From: Glandiceps talaboti | Taxonomy: Eukaryota; Hemichordata; Enteropneusta; Spengelidae | Assembly (NCBI RefSeq): GCF_964340395.1 | Contig: NC_135551.1 | Span: forward strand, 26,953,380 to 27,017,379 | Length of the DNA: 64,000 bases | Direction: 5' to 3' | Shown here: piece by piece, positions 33,388 to 46,800 of the stretch | How positions within the stretch are numbered: the stretch's first letter is position 1 | Layout: each line of letters opens with the position of its first letter | The notes under the pieces: model-generated | Databases searched by the model: none | What the model saw: the letters and a program-made list of their open reading frames with translations, nothing else | What the model was told of the DNA's origin: nothing | Position numbers and translations under genes: made by a program

Positions 33388-35620
33388 ATGATTCAGTTTG
33401 ACGACATTTTGAAGCATCTTGGCGAGTTTGGACGTTATCAAATACGTGCATACTTGTTGATATGTTTAATGGCAATTCCACCGGCCTTACATATGTTTTC
33501 GCAAGTATTTTTGGTGGCAGAAACGGACTATTGGTGTTATGTCTCGGGAGTAGAAGCTTACGAAGAACAGTACTGTGGCGATGTCACCGAGGAACTCTGT
33601 CAGGAGACGTGGAAAAATTTTACCATCCCGTACGAAGAAGACAGTGGTGTATGCGGAACGACGTACGAATACAGCAATTGTTATCGTTACAATACAACTG
33701 GTGTCGAATACTATCCAGGGATTGATGTCAACAATAATACTATAAAATGTAACGAGGGATGGGAGTACGACCAGTCTGTTTATAAGTCTTCTGCCTTCAC
33801 AGAGGTAAGACTATGACTTCGCTGCAAATATAGATTTAGCGTATCTGTTGATAGGAATGAAACTAGTTAATTTGTGATATGGTTTCGTTTGACGGAATAG
33901 CATCGTCGTAAACCACAGCCTCTTTTACGGCACCGTCCAAGATGCAGTGCAACAGTTATAACGTGTTCTTCTGTTTGCTGTCGCACAAATGATTTGTAAA
34001 ATTCCGGATAAATAAAAGTTGCTCTGTTTCAAGTCTAGGATTCCTTTAGACATATTACCTGGTAAATTAACGTGCGAAGCAATGAATGCATAAAAGTACA
34101 AAGATATGACAATCTGATTAAAATCGCGTCAACAACTGTAAACGTAGGTAGATCAATGTAATTAATACCATGCCAACAAACGGTATTCACGTGTTTGTTA
34201 CGCATATTTAGGGTTCATTAATATGTAGGTCATCTAAGTGGCAAATTGATTACCTGCCTTATATTTAAAATTTACATGTTTAATAACACCATCATGAACT
34301 CATTTAAGTGGGCAGCTTCAAAACCCATTCTTCCCACGAATAGCAATAGACGATCAAATTTGAAGATGGTGTAGTAAAGGCCGGATCTGTTGATGCTTTT
34401 AAAGTATCTATTAAGCTCGACTAAGTGCTCTCTCTCTCTCTCTCTCTCTCCACCGATCATATGCCAGTTACTTGACGTATTAATACAGATACAGACTGTT
34501 TTCATAAAAGTGGATGTTGGAGACAGTAGTTTGAAGGCAACCAAAGCCACCCATAATGTTCTTCGAGAAACAACAACGTGAAAAGTATCCTTATAAACAT
34601 AATACTAAAATAAAGTAAAAGGTCAAGTTACGTATTTATTATTTGAAAATAGTTACATGTATCAATCTAAAGGGTTTCGTCAGATAACAAACTCTGAGCA
34701 GTATTCTTTTATTTTTCCAGCCAAGGTTTTGAATATATCAAAACAAAATAGTCTTTTCGTAATTTTCAAAGGTCGGTGAAGTTATCATAAAATGCCATCT
34801 TATTTTTGTTGTGCACTGTTTAAACATCAAAAACAATCATTCCACGTGACCTGGTATCGCCTGCCCACATGAAAATACTATCACGTGACCAGGTGATGCA
34901 TCTTCGCCGGCGATATAATAGACTGAATGATATCATTATGCCGACGAGCATTTCCAGAAACTCGTCCCTGTCATTTGACTATGACGTCACTAACGACGTT
35001 TGGAAAGGTGATCAAACATAACGCAAGACAAAGACACTGCATGAATTTATCATCTACGTTGTTTGATTTTATAGCAGAAATTCAGACCTTAAACCCTCCG
35101 TTCAAGATGGCGTCAGAAGCAGTATGAGGGTAGTCTATCTTCCCGTGCGGATTAAGATTGTTACCTGGTTCGTATCAAGTGATTATCAAATTAGTTGACA
35201 ACACGTAACACCAAAGCACTGTTATCATCATAATGAAAGATTTACCCGTTATATTTATATACTATAGGTGAAATCGTCAGTCACTCACAATCGTCTCTTA
35301 AAAAGATGTGAATAATTATGAATAAAGAACCGCACCCGACAGTTTGGTTTGGTATCTCTAGTAATGCCCCGTTGCTAATGACAACGGACGTCACTATTGA
35401 AGTGTATGTTACTTTAAACAAGAGTTTATACAATAACACATATCAAGTCCAAACAAAGGAGGTGTGCTGCATATTTATATTAGGCGTTCACCACCATGAT
35501 AGATACATAAGCTCACAGTAGAAATCGCTGATGACTTTTACCTCCCTAAAATACTGCAAATGTTTGTGTTTCACAAATTCGTCTATCCAAACACTACATC
35601 CTATGTATTGCATTATAGTC

Positions 35621-35662
<42 letters not shown>

Positions 35663-36054
35663 AAACAAACCACAATGTCAGTTGGAAGCGATCAATAACA
35701 ATGCTAACTATTGACGTAAACAATCAGAACACGCAACCAAACTAGTAACTAGTTTGTGTAATAAAATGGCATGTTTAGCGTACATTTTTATGCTTTATCT
35801 GTATCAATCAGAGTAGCAAAAATTCAAAATTTATCCTTGTTTTATTTTTTCAGTATGATCTGGTTTGTGATAGGTATTACCTTGGTGCACTATCATCTAC
35901 TATTTATATGTCGGGTGTTTTATTTGGAGCTTTGTTGTTTGGCGCCTTGTCAGATGGGTAAGCTGATAAACAAGGTTTATAAATAATTTGAAGGATTACT
36001 GTCGGTTATTTAGAATGATTGATTGATTAATTGATTGATTGATTGATTGATTGA

Positions 36055-36112
<58 letters not shown>

Positions 36113-39100
36113 ATAAAAAGAAATTCTCTATGTTCGATACGTCATTGAAACTGTGATTTCTGCTATATAGTACAATTTGAGCAAGATTCTTTAAAGATAA
36201 AAGACACCGCGTTTAACTGCTTTTAATTTCTTTTATCTGCTAAGATTGGAACTCCGACAAGCGTAATAATATTCATGTACAAATGAAAGAGGTAGATGTC
36301 ATGATCTCATGTTTCTGTAAGGATCCAAAACTGACACTAAGACGTATGAATTGAAACTTATAACAAAATAGTTGGGGTTTTTTAATGAAATGGTAGGTAA
36401 CTCGACATGAATATGTTATATACGGTTTTTTTAATACGGATTTGTAGGAGCACAAACCAAATTAATGTAAGGGGCAAAGTATTGCTGCCGTGTGGAAGAC
36501 CGGCTACCTGCATTATGAAATCAAATCGTTAGCATAACGTGATGAAAATATTCACCCTCGAATTGAGTAAAATGATTTGCTTACGGACTCTCTTTTCTAG
36601 GATTGGTCGACTAAAGAGTTTGATGATCTCCATCGTTGTACTCTGTGCTTTCGGAACTGCTGTTGCCTTTTCTCCAAACTACATTGCGTTTGTTATATTT
36701 CGATTCGGCGTTGGACTTTCTTCAAATGGAATGTTCCTAGTTGCGTTTGTCCTTGGTAAGTAGCCACAAACAATAAATTTCAGACCAAAGTGAAATCATA
36801 ATTGGATATTGCACAGAATTCTGGATGATCAAATACAAAAGAAGAGACTCTACCATGAATAATTAACCTCTGACCTTTTCCCCTTGACAGTGACAGTAGA
36901 CCACACTTATGAGAATTTTTGTTGCGCTACTAGTAACTTGCGAGTATCACGTGTGTGTACTACATTGATCTTGGTCAAAATACAAATTCAAAGACTGTCA
37001 ACGTAAAACATTTGAAAGATGTCGACAAATCATTGTATTGGTATGGTTCGATCCTTAATGATTATAAGCCAAAATAATGTTTTGAAAAAGAAAATAAATG
37101 GCTTTCTTCATTTCAAGAAAGTTTTTCCTTACTTTTTCAAAAACTATAAATATGTTTGTATTTTTATCGGATAAGTGTTGTTTTGACTTTTAAGAAATGT
37201 GTAATCGCATAACCTTATCGGTTATTCAATGAATACATCTTAAGGTCTCGTGATATTTTTTCTAACTACCACAACTTAATTCTAACTGATTATGGTTTTT
37301 TTCAGCTACTGAATTTGTTGGGCCTTCAAAAAGAACCATTGCCGGTATATCTATTGAATTCTTCTTTAGTTTTGGTTACATGTTGATGTCTGTATATGCA
37401 TATTTTATTCGTGAATGGTGGAAACTACAGTTGGTCATTACAGTGCCCAACATCATCTTCCTCTGCTATATCTTGTAAGTAGATATAAGTACCCCCAATG
37501 TTATGTATACTGTCTATCGGATGTACACAGTGTTTTGCAACCACTTATATCCGTGAACATACGTTGTATAATAGTCCGTGCCGGTTGAAATGACAACAGT
37601 GATAAATACAAATGAACCCGAATTATGTCATAATGGACCATATGTAAACTGAATGCATCCACACAAGACCCTTTATCAATTGTACAATGTACAAGTTATT
37701 GTTATGTTTATACTTGTTTCATGTTTCTATAGTAACTACTCACACAATTGCTGATACTAATTTTCCAGTGATGATATTTTACATTATTTGTGAGTTTTAG
37801 AGTCCATTAGTGGATGTATGTTTGTATATGTTTGCTTCTACACTTAAGTATATGTTGCATCCTTTCTAAGAATGGAGCATAATGACTGTGACTGTTTTTT
37901 CTCGCTTGCCCTTTCCGACTCATAGTGTGATACCTGAATCACCACGATGGCTCATTGTAAAGGGCAAAATTGACGAAGCTGAAAAAATCATCAGAAAATG
38001 TGCTAAGGTCAACAAAGTTGCAGTACCTGAAGACCTGTTGACCGAACTACGTGAGCAACAGGTGAGATCGAATATTTGTACATACAGTGTTACTCATGTA
38101 ACAAGATTATTACACATACATACATACATACATACATACATACATACATACATACATACATACATACATACATACATACATACATACATACATACATCAT
38201 CAGATTGTTTCTAAAGTAATCGTTCTTGTAATTTATACTTTGTAGAAAAAGGCGAAAGTAATCGACGAAGAACCAGGAAAAGCCAAGACCTATGGGGCTT
38301 TGGAATTATTCAGACTACCTAATATGCGAGCAAAATCATTAAATCTGTTCTACAATTGGTATGTTGATATTTGTTTTTACAAAGTAAAATGACATAGTTG
38401 GCAAAAAACTATGGTTATATTTAAAAAAATATCTATATAGTATAAGTCTTTTATACTAGTATAACGAAGAGTTCTGTATTCTGAATGTCATTTGATATTG
38501 CAAAACAGGCTACCGGGTCATATTTCCTTCTTTTGACATTTTTTAATCGACCATATAACTTTGACAAGACTAGAATCGTGATATCATATTTGAGTCTTCG
38601 ACTTGGAGATAATGCAAAGCTAATCACATTTGATTTTCCCTATTATCAAAATTTTAGAAAGGTAGTAAGGTTTATACACGATTTATTGACCTTCATACCT
38701 CTTTTTACACAGGTTCACCAATAGTTTTGTATATTATGGACTGTCACTGAATACTTCTAATTTAGGCGGCAATGACTTTTTAGCAGCATTCATCTCAGCT
38801 GCAATTGAAATCCCAGCATATGCAATGAGTATATTCATCTTAGATAGTCGTCTTGGACGTCGATGGTCTCTCTGCCTCACAATGGTGGTAGGTGGCGTTG
38901 CCTGCATATCAACTGTATTTGTTCCAGCGTGTAAGTCAAAACAAATATGTGTGAACTGTCCTTGAATACTGTACATTATACAAGTAACGATAATATATGT
39001 ACAAGGAATGCAAGGTCCTCGGAAATACAGCAGACGACCTAGGGTTATAGCCTCGTTGTCATGTCAAACGTCATTTCCGTCTTCCGTAATGATCGTGAAT

Positions 39101-41259
39101 ATTCGCCCTAATATTGGCATGATGGTGTACGTTGGGAAAAGAGCCTTTCAAATAAAGATTGATTAAATGTATTCGTTGTCTTGTAAAGAAATTAAGGCGA
39201 GCAAATGTGACAATTGAAGGACATAGCTTCTGAAATAGTCTCAGTAACCCTGGTACACAGGCCCTTCTGACTTTCGCCACCGGCGGCGGAAGTTGGAGTC
39301 TGGAATCGAGCTCGAGTAGTAGTTCTGTACACTGTAGCATTGATCATTTTGAGTATGGACCGTGGGCCAGATATAATTGTCATAACCATGTTTATTTTTC
39401 ATTCAGGTGATAGTAGTTTAGAATGGGTTGGGGTTACACTGTCAATGATTGGAAAGTTCGCAATCTCAGCATCCTTTGCTATTATCTACGTTTTCTCTGC
39501 CGAATTATACCCAACTTCCATTAGGTAGGTACATTCCCTCTGGTCTTTTTAATAATTCCAGTCGTGTTCCTAAGGTTTACTAAACAAACATTTCAAGAAA
39601 TTACGCGAGATTTGCTCTGTGCATTGTGGACTCCTTCTTACTATAATCTAGATGGCGAATGTTTCCACAAGGGCTCGAAGTGTGATTGGTTTAATCATAG
39701 GCCCTCCACCTACGGGGAGGGTCTATGGTTTAATCTAGGTCCTGATAGGGATGTACTTCATCACCATCCCAGTCTAGTCAATCCCGTGACTCAAGGCTTA
39801 AAATGTGGTTCACCCCATTGTGAGCGAAGCGCAAACGGCGCATGTCAGTAGTAATCCATCACAAATTGACAGACTGTCGTCATCGCTCATTAATAGTCAT
39901 TTGTACATCTGTTTCAGTTTTGACTATGATATGCAAATGTCCAACCAGAACTCCACCTCCAGTCTATTTAAGCTAAAATCACGTGTTGACGTGACGATCA
40001 TCATGTTTTATCACAGACAGGTATTAACTGTGGTTTTATGAACGTCATATTAAAGGGGAACACATACGGTATATCGGTGCTCGAGCAACGGGATGGGATA
40101 GCGATGGACCTAGACTGTGATTGATTATGGGTACACTGCGTAAACTAGCTGATAATAATTAAAGGGGATACATTACACTCAACATTTAATAGTATACTAC
40201 TGATAAAACAAAGTTCTGACCACAGGCATCTCAGATAGATGGCTGCAACGGTTGTAATTCTCTACTAATAAATTATTTGATTATGCATCCAGAAACGTCG
40301 GTATGGGATTGTCATCCATGTGTGCTCGTATTGGTGGTATGCTTGCTCCTCAAATGATTCTAATTGGTACAATATGGGAACCACTGCCACTTATTATTTT
40401 TGGAGTAACTTCCGTTATCGCCGGCCTTCTTGCTATTCTCCTACCAGAAACGTTGAATAAAAAACTTCCAGAGACTCTTGAAGAAGGTGAAAACTTTGGA
40501 AAGTAAGTTTAGTTGTCAAGTACATGGACATATTTATTTGATATAGATATGATTATTGCTTGAATAAGTTACATTTACTCGAGGTTTCATCATCACTGGA
40601 AAAAATCGAAACAAAGTGATCTATACATCACCAGACTCTACCTTTGTAGCATGTACTCAGTAGCTGATACAGCATTGCTTTGTAGAAGTTCTTATGACGT
40701 CATAATTTGTTTGTGTAAACAAACGTATCCACAATACCAATTGCCTGCAGTGCAGTGTGAGCACGACAATGTTTTAGTGTACTGATCTATAAGACATGTA
40801 ATCCCCCTTAGGTTAGTTTTCTTTATTCAGGCAAGGAAAATACAGGTGACATAAGAGAGCTTGCCACCATGAGTCGAAGACGAGCAATTTGGAAACCCGT
40901 ATGTCACGAGTATTTCCTTGCTTAATGAATGCATATTGACAATGATGAAAATTATATGCGCGTGCAAGAAACATCGACAGAAATAAGGGTTGTTCTTGAC
41001 GTTTTGACACTTTTCGAGCACAGCAGAATCAATGAATCAGACATTGACGTGGTAAAATGCTCAAAATCAAATGATACTGACCATTGTTGATGTTTTTATT
41101 AGGAAAACTAAAAAGAAAAAGGAACCCATTGAAGTTACTAAGGATACCGAGAAGGCTGCATTGCACGCAACGACGGAAGTTCAAGTCGACATGGATTCCC
41201 CGGATGGAACAGTTAATAATGGATTTGTCGACATTCCATTGGAAAAAATTAAGACATAA
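33388..41259 (+). CDS. SLC22-family organic ion transporter C, complete, 10 exons
   Basis: Predicted 598-residue plasma-membrane carrier. Exons: 33388-33804, 35854-35957, 36601-36755, 37306-37474, 37926-38061, 38246-38358, 38713-38930, 39407-39524, 40293-40502 and 41103-41259, all AG/GT and phase-consistent. The first exon carries the SLC22 start (FDDILKHLGEFGRYQ), TM1 and a large extracellular loop with six or more cysteines and N-glycosylation sequons (NFT, NTT, NNT). Later marks are YDLVCDRYYLG, GALSDGIGRLKSLM (the MFS loop 2-3 signature), [70 protein letters not shown] and the paired LPET motifs. The tail is lysine- and acid-rich. The start is the only ATG giving the conserved N-terminus. 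Length fits the family (about 550-600). Substrate is unassigned. A distant AATAAA at 42328-42333 could end the transcript. Confidence 0.93.
34428..34450. repeat. (CT)n microsatellite in intron 1 of gene C
   Basis: About 11 CT units. Confidence 0.95.
35623..35660. repeat. (GA)n microsatellite in intron 1 of gene C
   Basis: About 19 AG units, roughly 190 bp before exon 2. Confidence 0.96.
36015..36111. repeat. (TGAT)n microsatellite in intron 2 of gene C
   Basis: About 24 TGAT units with one interruption. Confidence 0.97.
38112..38197. repeat. (TACA)n microsatellite in intron 5 of gene C
   Basis: About 21 TACA units lying 50 bp after exon 5 and 49 bp before exon 6, so they fill most of a 184-bp intron. 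Confidence 0.97.
39640..39880. repeat. Probable dispersed repeat in intron 8 of gene C
   Basis: Contains short self-complementary parts (GGCCCTCCACC..GGGGAGGGTCTATGG; TTTAATCATAGGCCC against GGTTTAATCTAGG). It ends with GCATGTCAGTAGTAATCCATCA, which recurs with one change at about 10486-10508 in intron 1 of gene B. The class is unknown. Confidence 0.45.
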
Positions 41260-42419
41260 ACTTCAGAAATCCAAGATTAAGAGAAAGGGAACTAAACTGA
41301 ACATTTTCTTGTAGTTTAAAGGAACTATTATATGATTTCCATCTGTATAAGAGTTACCAACAATTTTAAGGTTTTTAACCTCGACAATCGTCAAGTACAT
41401 GACAGGCAATTATAAATATAACTTTTGATATTTTATTTACAAATCTTAAAGAAGAGTAGTAAACGGACGAAGAACATGGCCGCAGTTATGTGAACATAGT
41501 ATACTGGGAGCTGGCAATTTTTAAAAAAATAGTTAATGTTTGGACGAAACACTAACTCAGAATTCAGAGTTACACTACAAATGCATAACTAACTTTTCCT
41601 TAGTTCATTTGCTTAAGTTGTCAATTTCTTATAAGATGGAGTAGAGTAAGGGTATCTGCCTCCATAATGACTGCATCATCACTTCAGGATAATTTAAATT
41701 TTATGAAATTAATATAATCAGTTCATTTGTAATCATGGTCATTTCCTCTCTTCACACAAATTTGCATTTTCTCGAGTGACTTTGAAAGTATAGTGAACTC
41801 AGATTCAGTGTGTTCATGCATTATAGTTCATTTGAGATGTTTGTCCGGTTGAGGGCAGCGCAAGTAAAGCGCCCTCGGAGGGAGTAATTAGTCGAGGTAA
41901 TTTTATTGTGAACTTTGACCCAGTTCAGTACTCTCCTTGGCCGGCTAGCAGTCGAGGTAGCCTGTTACGTATCGTTTGCAGCTCGTCTGCTACTGTTTAA
42001 ATTTCGTCAAGTTTCTGTAGTCATCGTTGTGTCAACACAGTCAACTTGCTACTTGAAATTTAAGTGACACTTTTAAAGTTTTATGTCAGTACTATTGATT
42101 AAAACATTTACGTTACTATGGCGATGCCTATGTTAATAACAAAAGGCTGTTTGCTTTTATCTGAATTTTCATTTACATCCGTTCTTAAAAGTAACCATAG
42201 CAACTATGTATTCCTACCTTTGGGAGCACAAGATGAAATCACTTTGATTTCCCATAGTGCGAGTTAGTTCCGAAGAACGTTCCCAAGAACCTAAGAACGT
42301 TCTCTTCTGTGTGATTTGATATCATGTAATAAAAAATAAGCCTTTATTCTACAGATAGTATGGTTGTAAGTCTTATCTGAAAGGTTCCTACACTTGGTTC
42401 AGTATGGATACCAATTGGT

Positions 42420-42453
<34 letters not shown>

Positions 42454-43810
42454 AATCATAATCATTGCTGTAATTGTCTACAGTTTCTCATGTTTACTGT
42501 TTTTTCCAGCTTAACGTGAATACAATCGTTCATCTCCTACTACCATGTACATATCTTATCATGGTATCTGTATAAGGTTAATACTAATTTGACAGCCTGT
42601 CAATCCAGTGTTTCAGCTTCTTCATTTTACATCAATAGTAAGAATAAACAACCTTTACCCCAGTACAGGAAGTATTACAACTTATGGTCAATTTACAGTC
42701 TAATCACCCTTTTGATCAAATAAAGAAACATAAGATTGGCTCATAAAGTGTGGTTCGACAATTTATTTTTCCCTTAAAGATTGCAGAAAGATGGCTTCTC
42801 AAAGATGAACTTGATAATATTCTACTACAGACTATAGTTGACTTCTAAAAGGGTAACAAATACGAGCCTTGTTGTACCATAGCTGTATGCGTTTTGCCTA
42901 GGGACCCAGAAAATCATTTCACCAACCTTGCAACGTGCGACCTCTCTAAAATACAGTTATTACAATTGGCAAATCGGTCTCCTGTTGTACACTGGGGCAA
43001 GACATTCTGGGAAATCAAAGTTAGGAGCCAATCACCTCTTGAAACAATAGCCTCACCATTGTTAGAGCTTACTTTGGTGTAAAGCTCTCTGTCACTCTAT
43101 GTAGGATAGGTGAAATTACTTTAAAATTTCTGCGTGTGACAAACATACAGAAACGCGACAGTGTACCATTGCAATAAAACACTATCAGTTCCATACCCCA
43201 GTTGTTCCCTGTCTCTCTGTCGGCATTTCACACATCTATTCACTTGTAAGGCCTAACTAACTAAAAAAAAATAGTTCCGGTTACCCGACCCCACCTAGTT
43301 TCCGCCACCGACCCTGATTTTTTTACGTATTCGAGAAAAAATAATAACATCGCGATAATTGTGAAGTCTCGCAAGAAATAGTTGATGCAGAAACTGACAT
43401 CAACTTAAAAAGACAATATAAAACTGTTCTTCCAATCTGTAATGGCTGTACATCTGATGAGAAAAAACATATAACAGAGAGACCATATGGAAAACAACGG
43501 AAAATATAACTACTTGAACTAGACACTCAGATATGAAAACAAAATATTTAAAAATCTACCTTCCCCACATATTCTAAAATTGAGCGCAGTCGGAACCATA
43601 CAATTTTTTTTGTTAGGCCTAGGCTAATTATGTTGTTTGTCAAAAAGTCTTGTATAAATATGTTATGTAGTCATTTCTATAGCAAAGCCCAGTTTTATCA
43701 CTAAAAACTAAATTATGCAGCTTACATTCGTGTCATTAATTACCAATTACTGGTTGTAAACATAAGCCGTTTTAAAGTTTGGATGGAGGCCTTGCACGAT
43801 GTCGCTTCAT
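41260..43810. other. Intergenic region between convergent genes C and D
   Basis: The two genes end tail-to-tail 2.55 kb apart, so the region should hold both 3' UTRs. AATAAA at 42328 (+) and TTTATT at about 42761 (AATAAA on -) are possible, distant, polyadenylation signals. A CAT repeat lies at 42422-42453. No other gene was seen. Confidence 0.6.
42422..42453. repeat. (CAT)n repeat
   Basis: About ten ATC units. Confidence 0.96.
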
Positions 43811-46800
43811 TTATAGTTTGGTTGATACGTTACTTTGGTTTGTCATATCTTCAGTGGATGTATCCATAGAAGGGTTACTTATTCCATTACGGTCAGCATT
43901 GTTTTCAACCATGTAACGTTCTTTCTTGTCTTCCATGGATAGTGCTTTATTGTCATGTCCCAATGACTTGTCTTGTTCGGCTGTCGATTTACTTTTCCTG
44001 TGCATGGAAAAAAATTACAACACATTACAACACATAATATAACAGTACTCGTCATACCACACCACGCTGCAAAAAAACATACCACACCACACCACACCAC
44101 ACCACATCACACCACACCACACCACACCACACTACGCTACACTACACACCAAACTATACGTCTTCCCTCAGGCTGTTACCTAAAAATTACAAAACATAAA
44201 TTAAACACTGTGATCATGTATTTATAATCGTACTGTATTGGTATTGTGTGAGTAACTTACTTTCCAAAACGTTCTCCTTCTTCCATTGTCTCTGGCAGTT
44301 TCTGATTTCTTGTTTCTGGTAACAACAGGGCCAAAGTTCCGGCAAGAATTGAAGTTGCGCCGAATACGATGATTGGGAGAGGTTTCCACAGCTGACCAAT
44401 CAAAATCAACTGAGGAGCTAAAACTCCACCAATTCGGGCAGCCATTGCTGACATTCCCAGTCCAGTCGTACTATGTTGTAGGAATTAAAGTTTGGTTTCA
44501 ATTACTAATAAGTCCTTCAACATCGAGGATTTCCCCGTTTGAAAAATAAAATAGACAAATGCATTCATGCTTGTTGCTTGCCTAGAACTAGTTCGTAAAC
44601 AGTGTCGAGACACCCTCATGCATCGGTCAACCTTAGTAGAGTAGACCACTAAGGTCGGAAAGATATGACGTGTCTATGAGTCTATCCCTCCTAGTTGTCA
44701 ATTTTCAAAATTTATATTATACGTAATTTTCATGGAAATAATCAGACCGTAAAACAAGTCAATGAAACACGATGCACTGTTTATATCATACCATTTTATC
44801 CCCTCTGCACACTTCTGTTATCACTCGGGAAACTGTGGAGGGGACGATTTAATATAGATAAACATTGTGTCAGAAGTGAATGTTAGACAGTCGTGTAAAA
44901 AGATAAGAAACCCATTTATAAATGATACAAGGCAAAGAAGAGAACCAATACAACAAAATATACGGTGATTTAGGATGTAAAACTTACCGTACAGGGGTGG
45001 GATACAGTTCTGCACCGAATACATATGTGATAGCGAACGAGGCTGATATTCCGAATTTTCCTATCATGGCGAGTGTTATCTTGATCCATTCATATTCACC
45101 TGTAATTGAAATAATAATGTCATAATGTGGGGGAAATATGTATTCAGTTATCCTGCCTAAGATGGACGTAACTCTAGTGTTATGTGTTACATCTCTCTTG
45201 TTCCCGGCCTTCGAATATTGAGAGGCCAACGAAATTTGGATGTGTAACTTTTGTATATGTGTCTGACTTCCTGTCATAGTTGGATGAGAATTCATTAGCC
45301 TGTATGTCATCTGTTGTTCATCACACAGTAATATTGACAGAGGCCGAATACTGATATTGTCCATTAATTCATCAGACCTGTATGTCACCTTTTGTTCATC
45401 ACACAGTAATATTGCCAGGGGCTGGGCAAGGTTGTTTCATTGCGAAACTGCAATAGGCCTTTCCAAAATTTGCATTGGTGGCGCTGTACTTCCTGTCGGT
45501 GTGTACCTTGGGGGTATACATGGTATAGGTTACTCAGTTAATCATAGAGCTCTGCTGCTTTCCTCGATGTCTGAACAATACGAAAAACACCCCTGATTTT
45601 AATACACTGCTACAGAATACCAAGTAAACGGTATTATGAGTTGATGATACCCCCAATTAGAGCGAGGGCGCTGTATTCTCAATTTCCTGTTTGCAGTCTG
45701 CAATGGCCAATTATTATAAGATATGTAGGATCATACGTGACTTAATGTGATTTATTCCTGGAGCAGTCGCCTTTAAAATGGACAACCTATAGTGTTATAA
45801 AATTAATGGACAACTTCTAGTGTGATAAAATTAATGGACAACTTCTAGTGTTATAAAATTAATGGACAACTTCTAGTGTGATAAAATTAATGGACAACTT
45901 CTAGTGTGATAAAATTAATGGACAACTTCTAGTGTGATAAAATTAATGGACAACTTCTAGTGTTATAAAATTAAGTCGTTTCTTTACACAATCAAAAGTC
46001 CGAAATGCTATATGTTGTGTTGGAAGTCGAAGCCATTTAAAGCATTTGAAAGACCCCATCCCCACTACCTAGGATCCCAATCTGAATGAAAGTCTACATG
46101 TAGATGTCAAAGTGTAGATTATTGGGTAGATGGAGAACTAATCACCAAAATATGTTGTCACACATGTACAATCTTCAACCTCGTTGCACTAATTAACTTA
46201 CAATCTGGTACTGCTAGAGTCAGAATACAGGCAACACCTCCCAGAACCATGGTGACAAATAAAGACCATCGTCGACCAAGGAAAGTCTCTTGTATGTAAA
46301 TACTGAGAATATAGGCAGGAATCTCCACAGCTCCGGAAATAAACGCATTGAGGTAGTCATTGCCTCCAAGGCTGGACGTGTTCAATGATAACCCATAGTA
46401 TACAAGACTGTTCGTGGACCTTCAATAAAACAAACGTTGCAACATGTATGGGCAATGTGTTAACGGATTACGAGTCGTGAAAAGAGCCATTTAAATGACA
46501 TTATTTTCTCTTTTAAGTTTTTTTTTCGTTTGATACCAAACCAGACCGACTATTGAGTTTCACCATGTGTTTCGAACAACGTTAACGTGGGTTTTTTTTG
46601 TTACAACTTGAAATTACATAAAACAAACTACAGCCACTAATTGCATGAACGCATATCACAAAGTGATACATCATATCTCGCTGTGAACACAAATCAACAT
46701 CACTGTTGGATGATACAAGGAAACTTCACGCAATTTCATGTCTTGGAAGATATGTACTGTGTGGTGAATTCCGGTGCAGATGTCTTTGGATTACGTTTCT

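Noticed and set aside
43323-43526. Minus-strand 67-codon frame downstream of gene D
   Set aside because: Short, unrecognised, no splice or promoter context.
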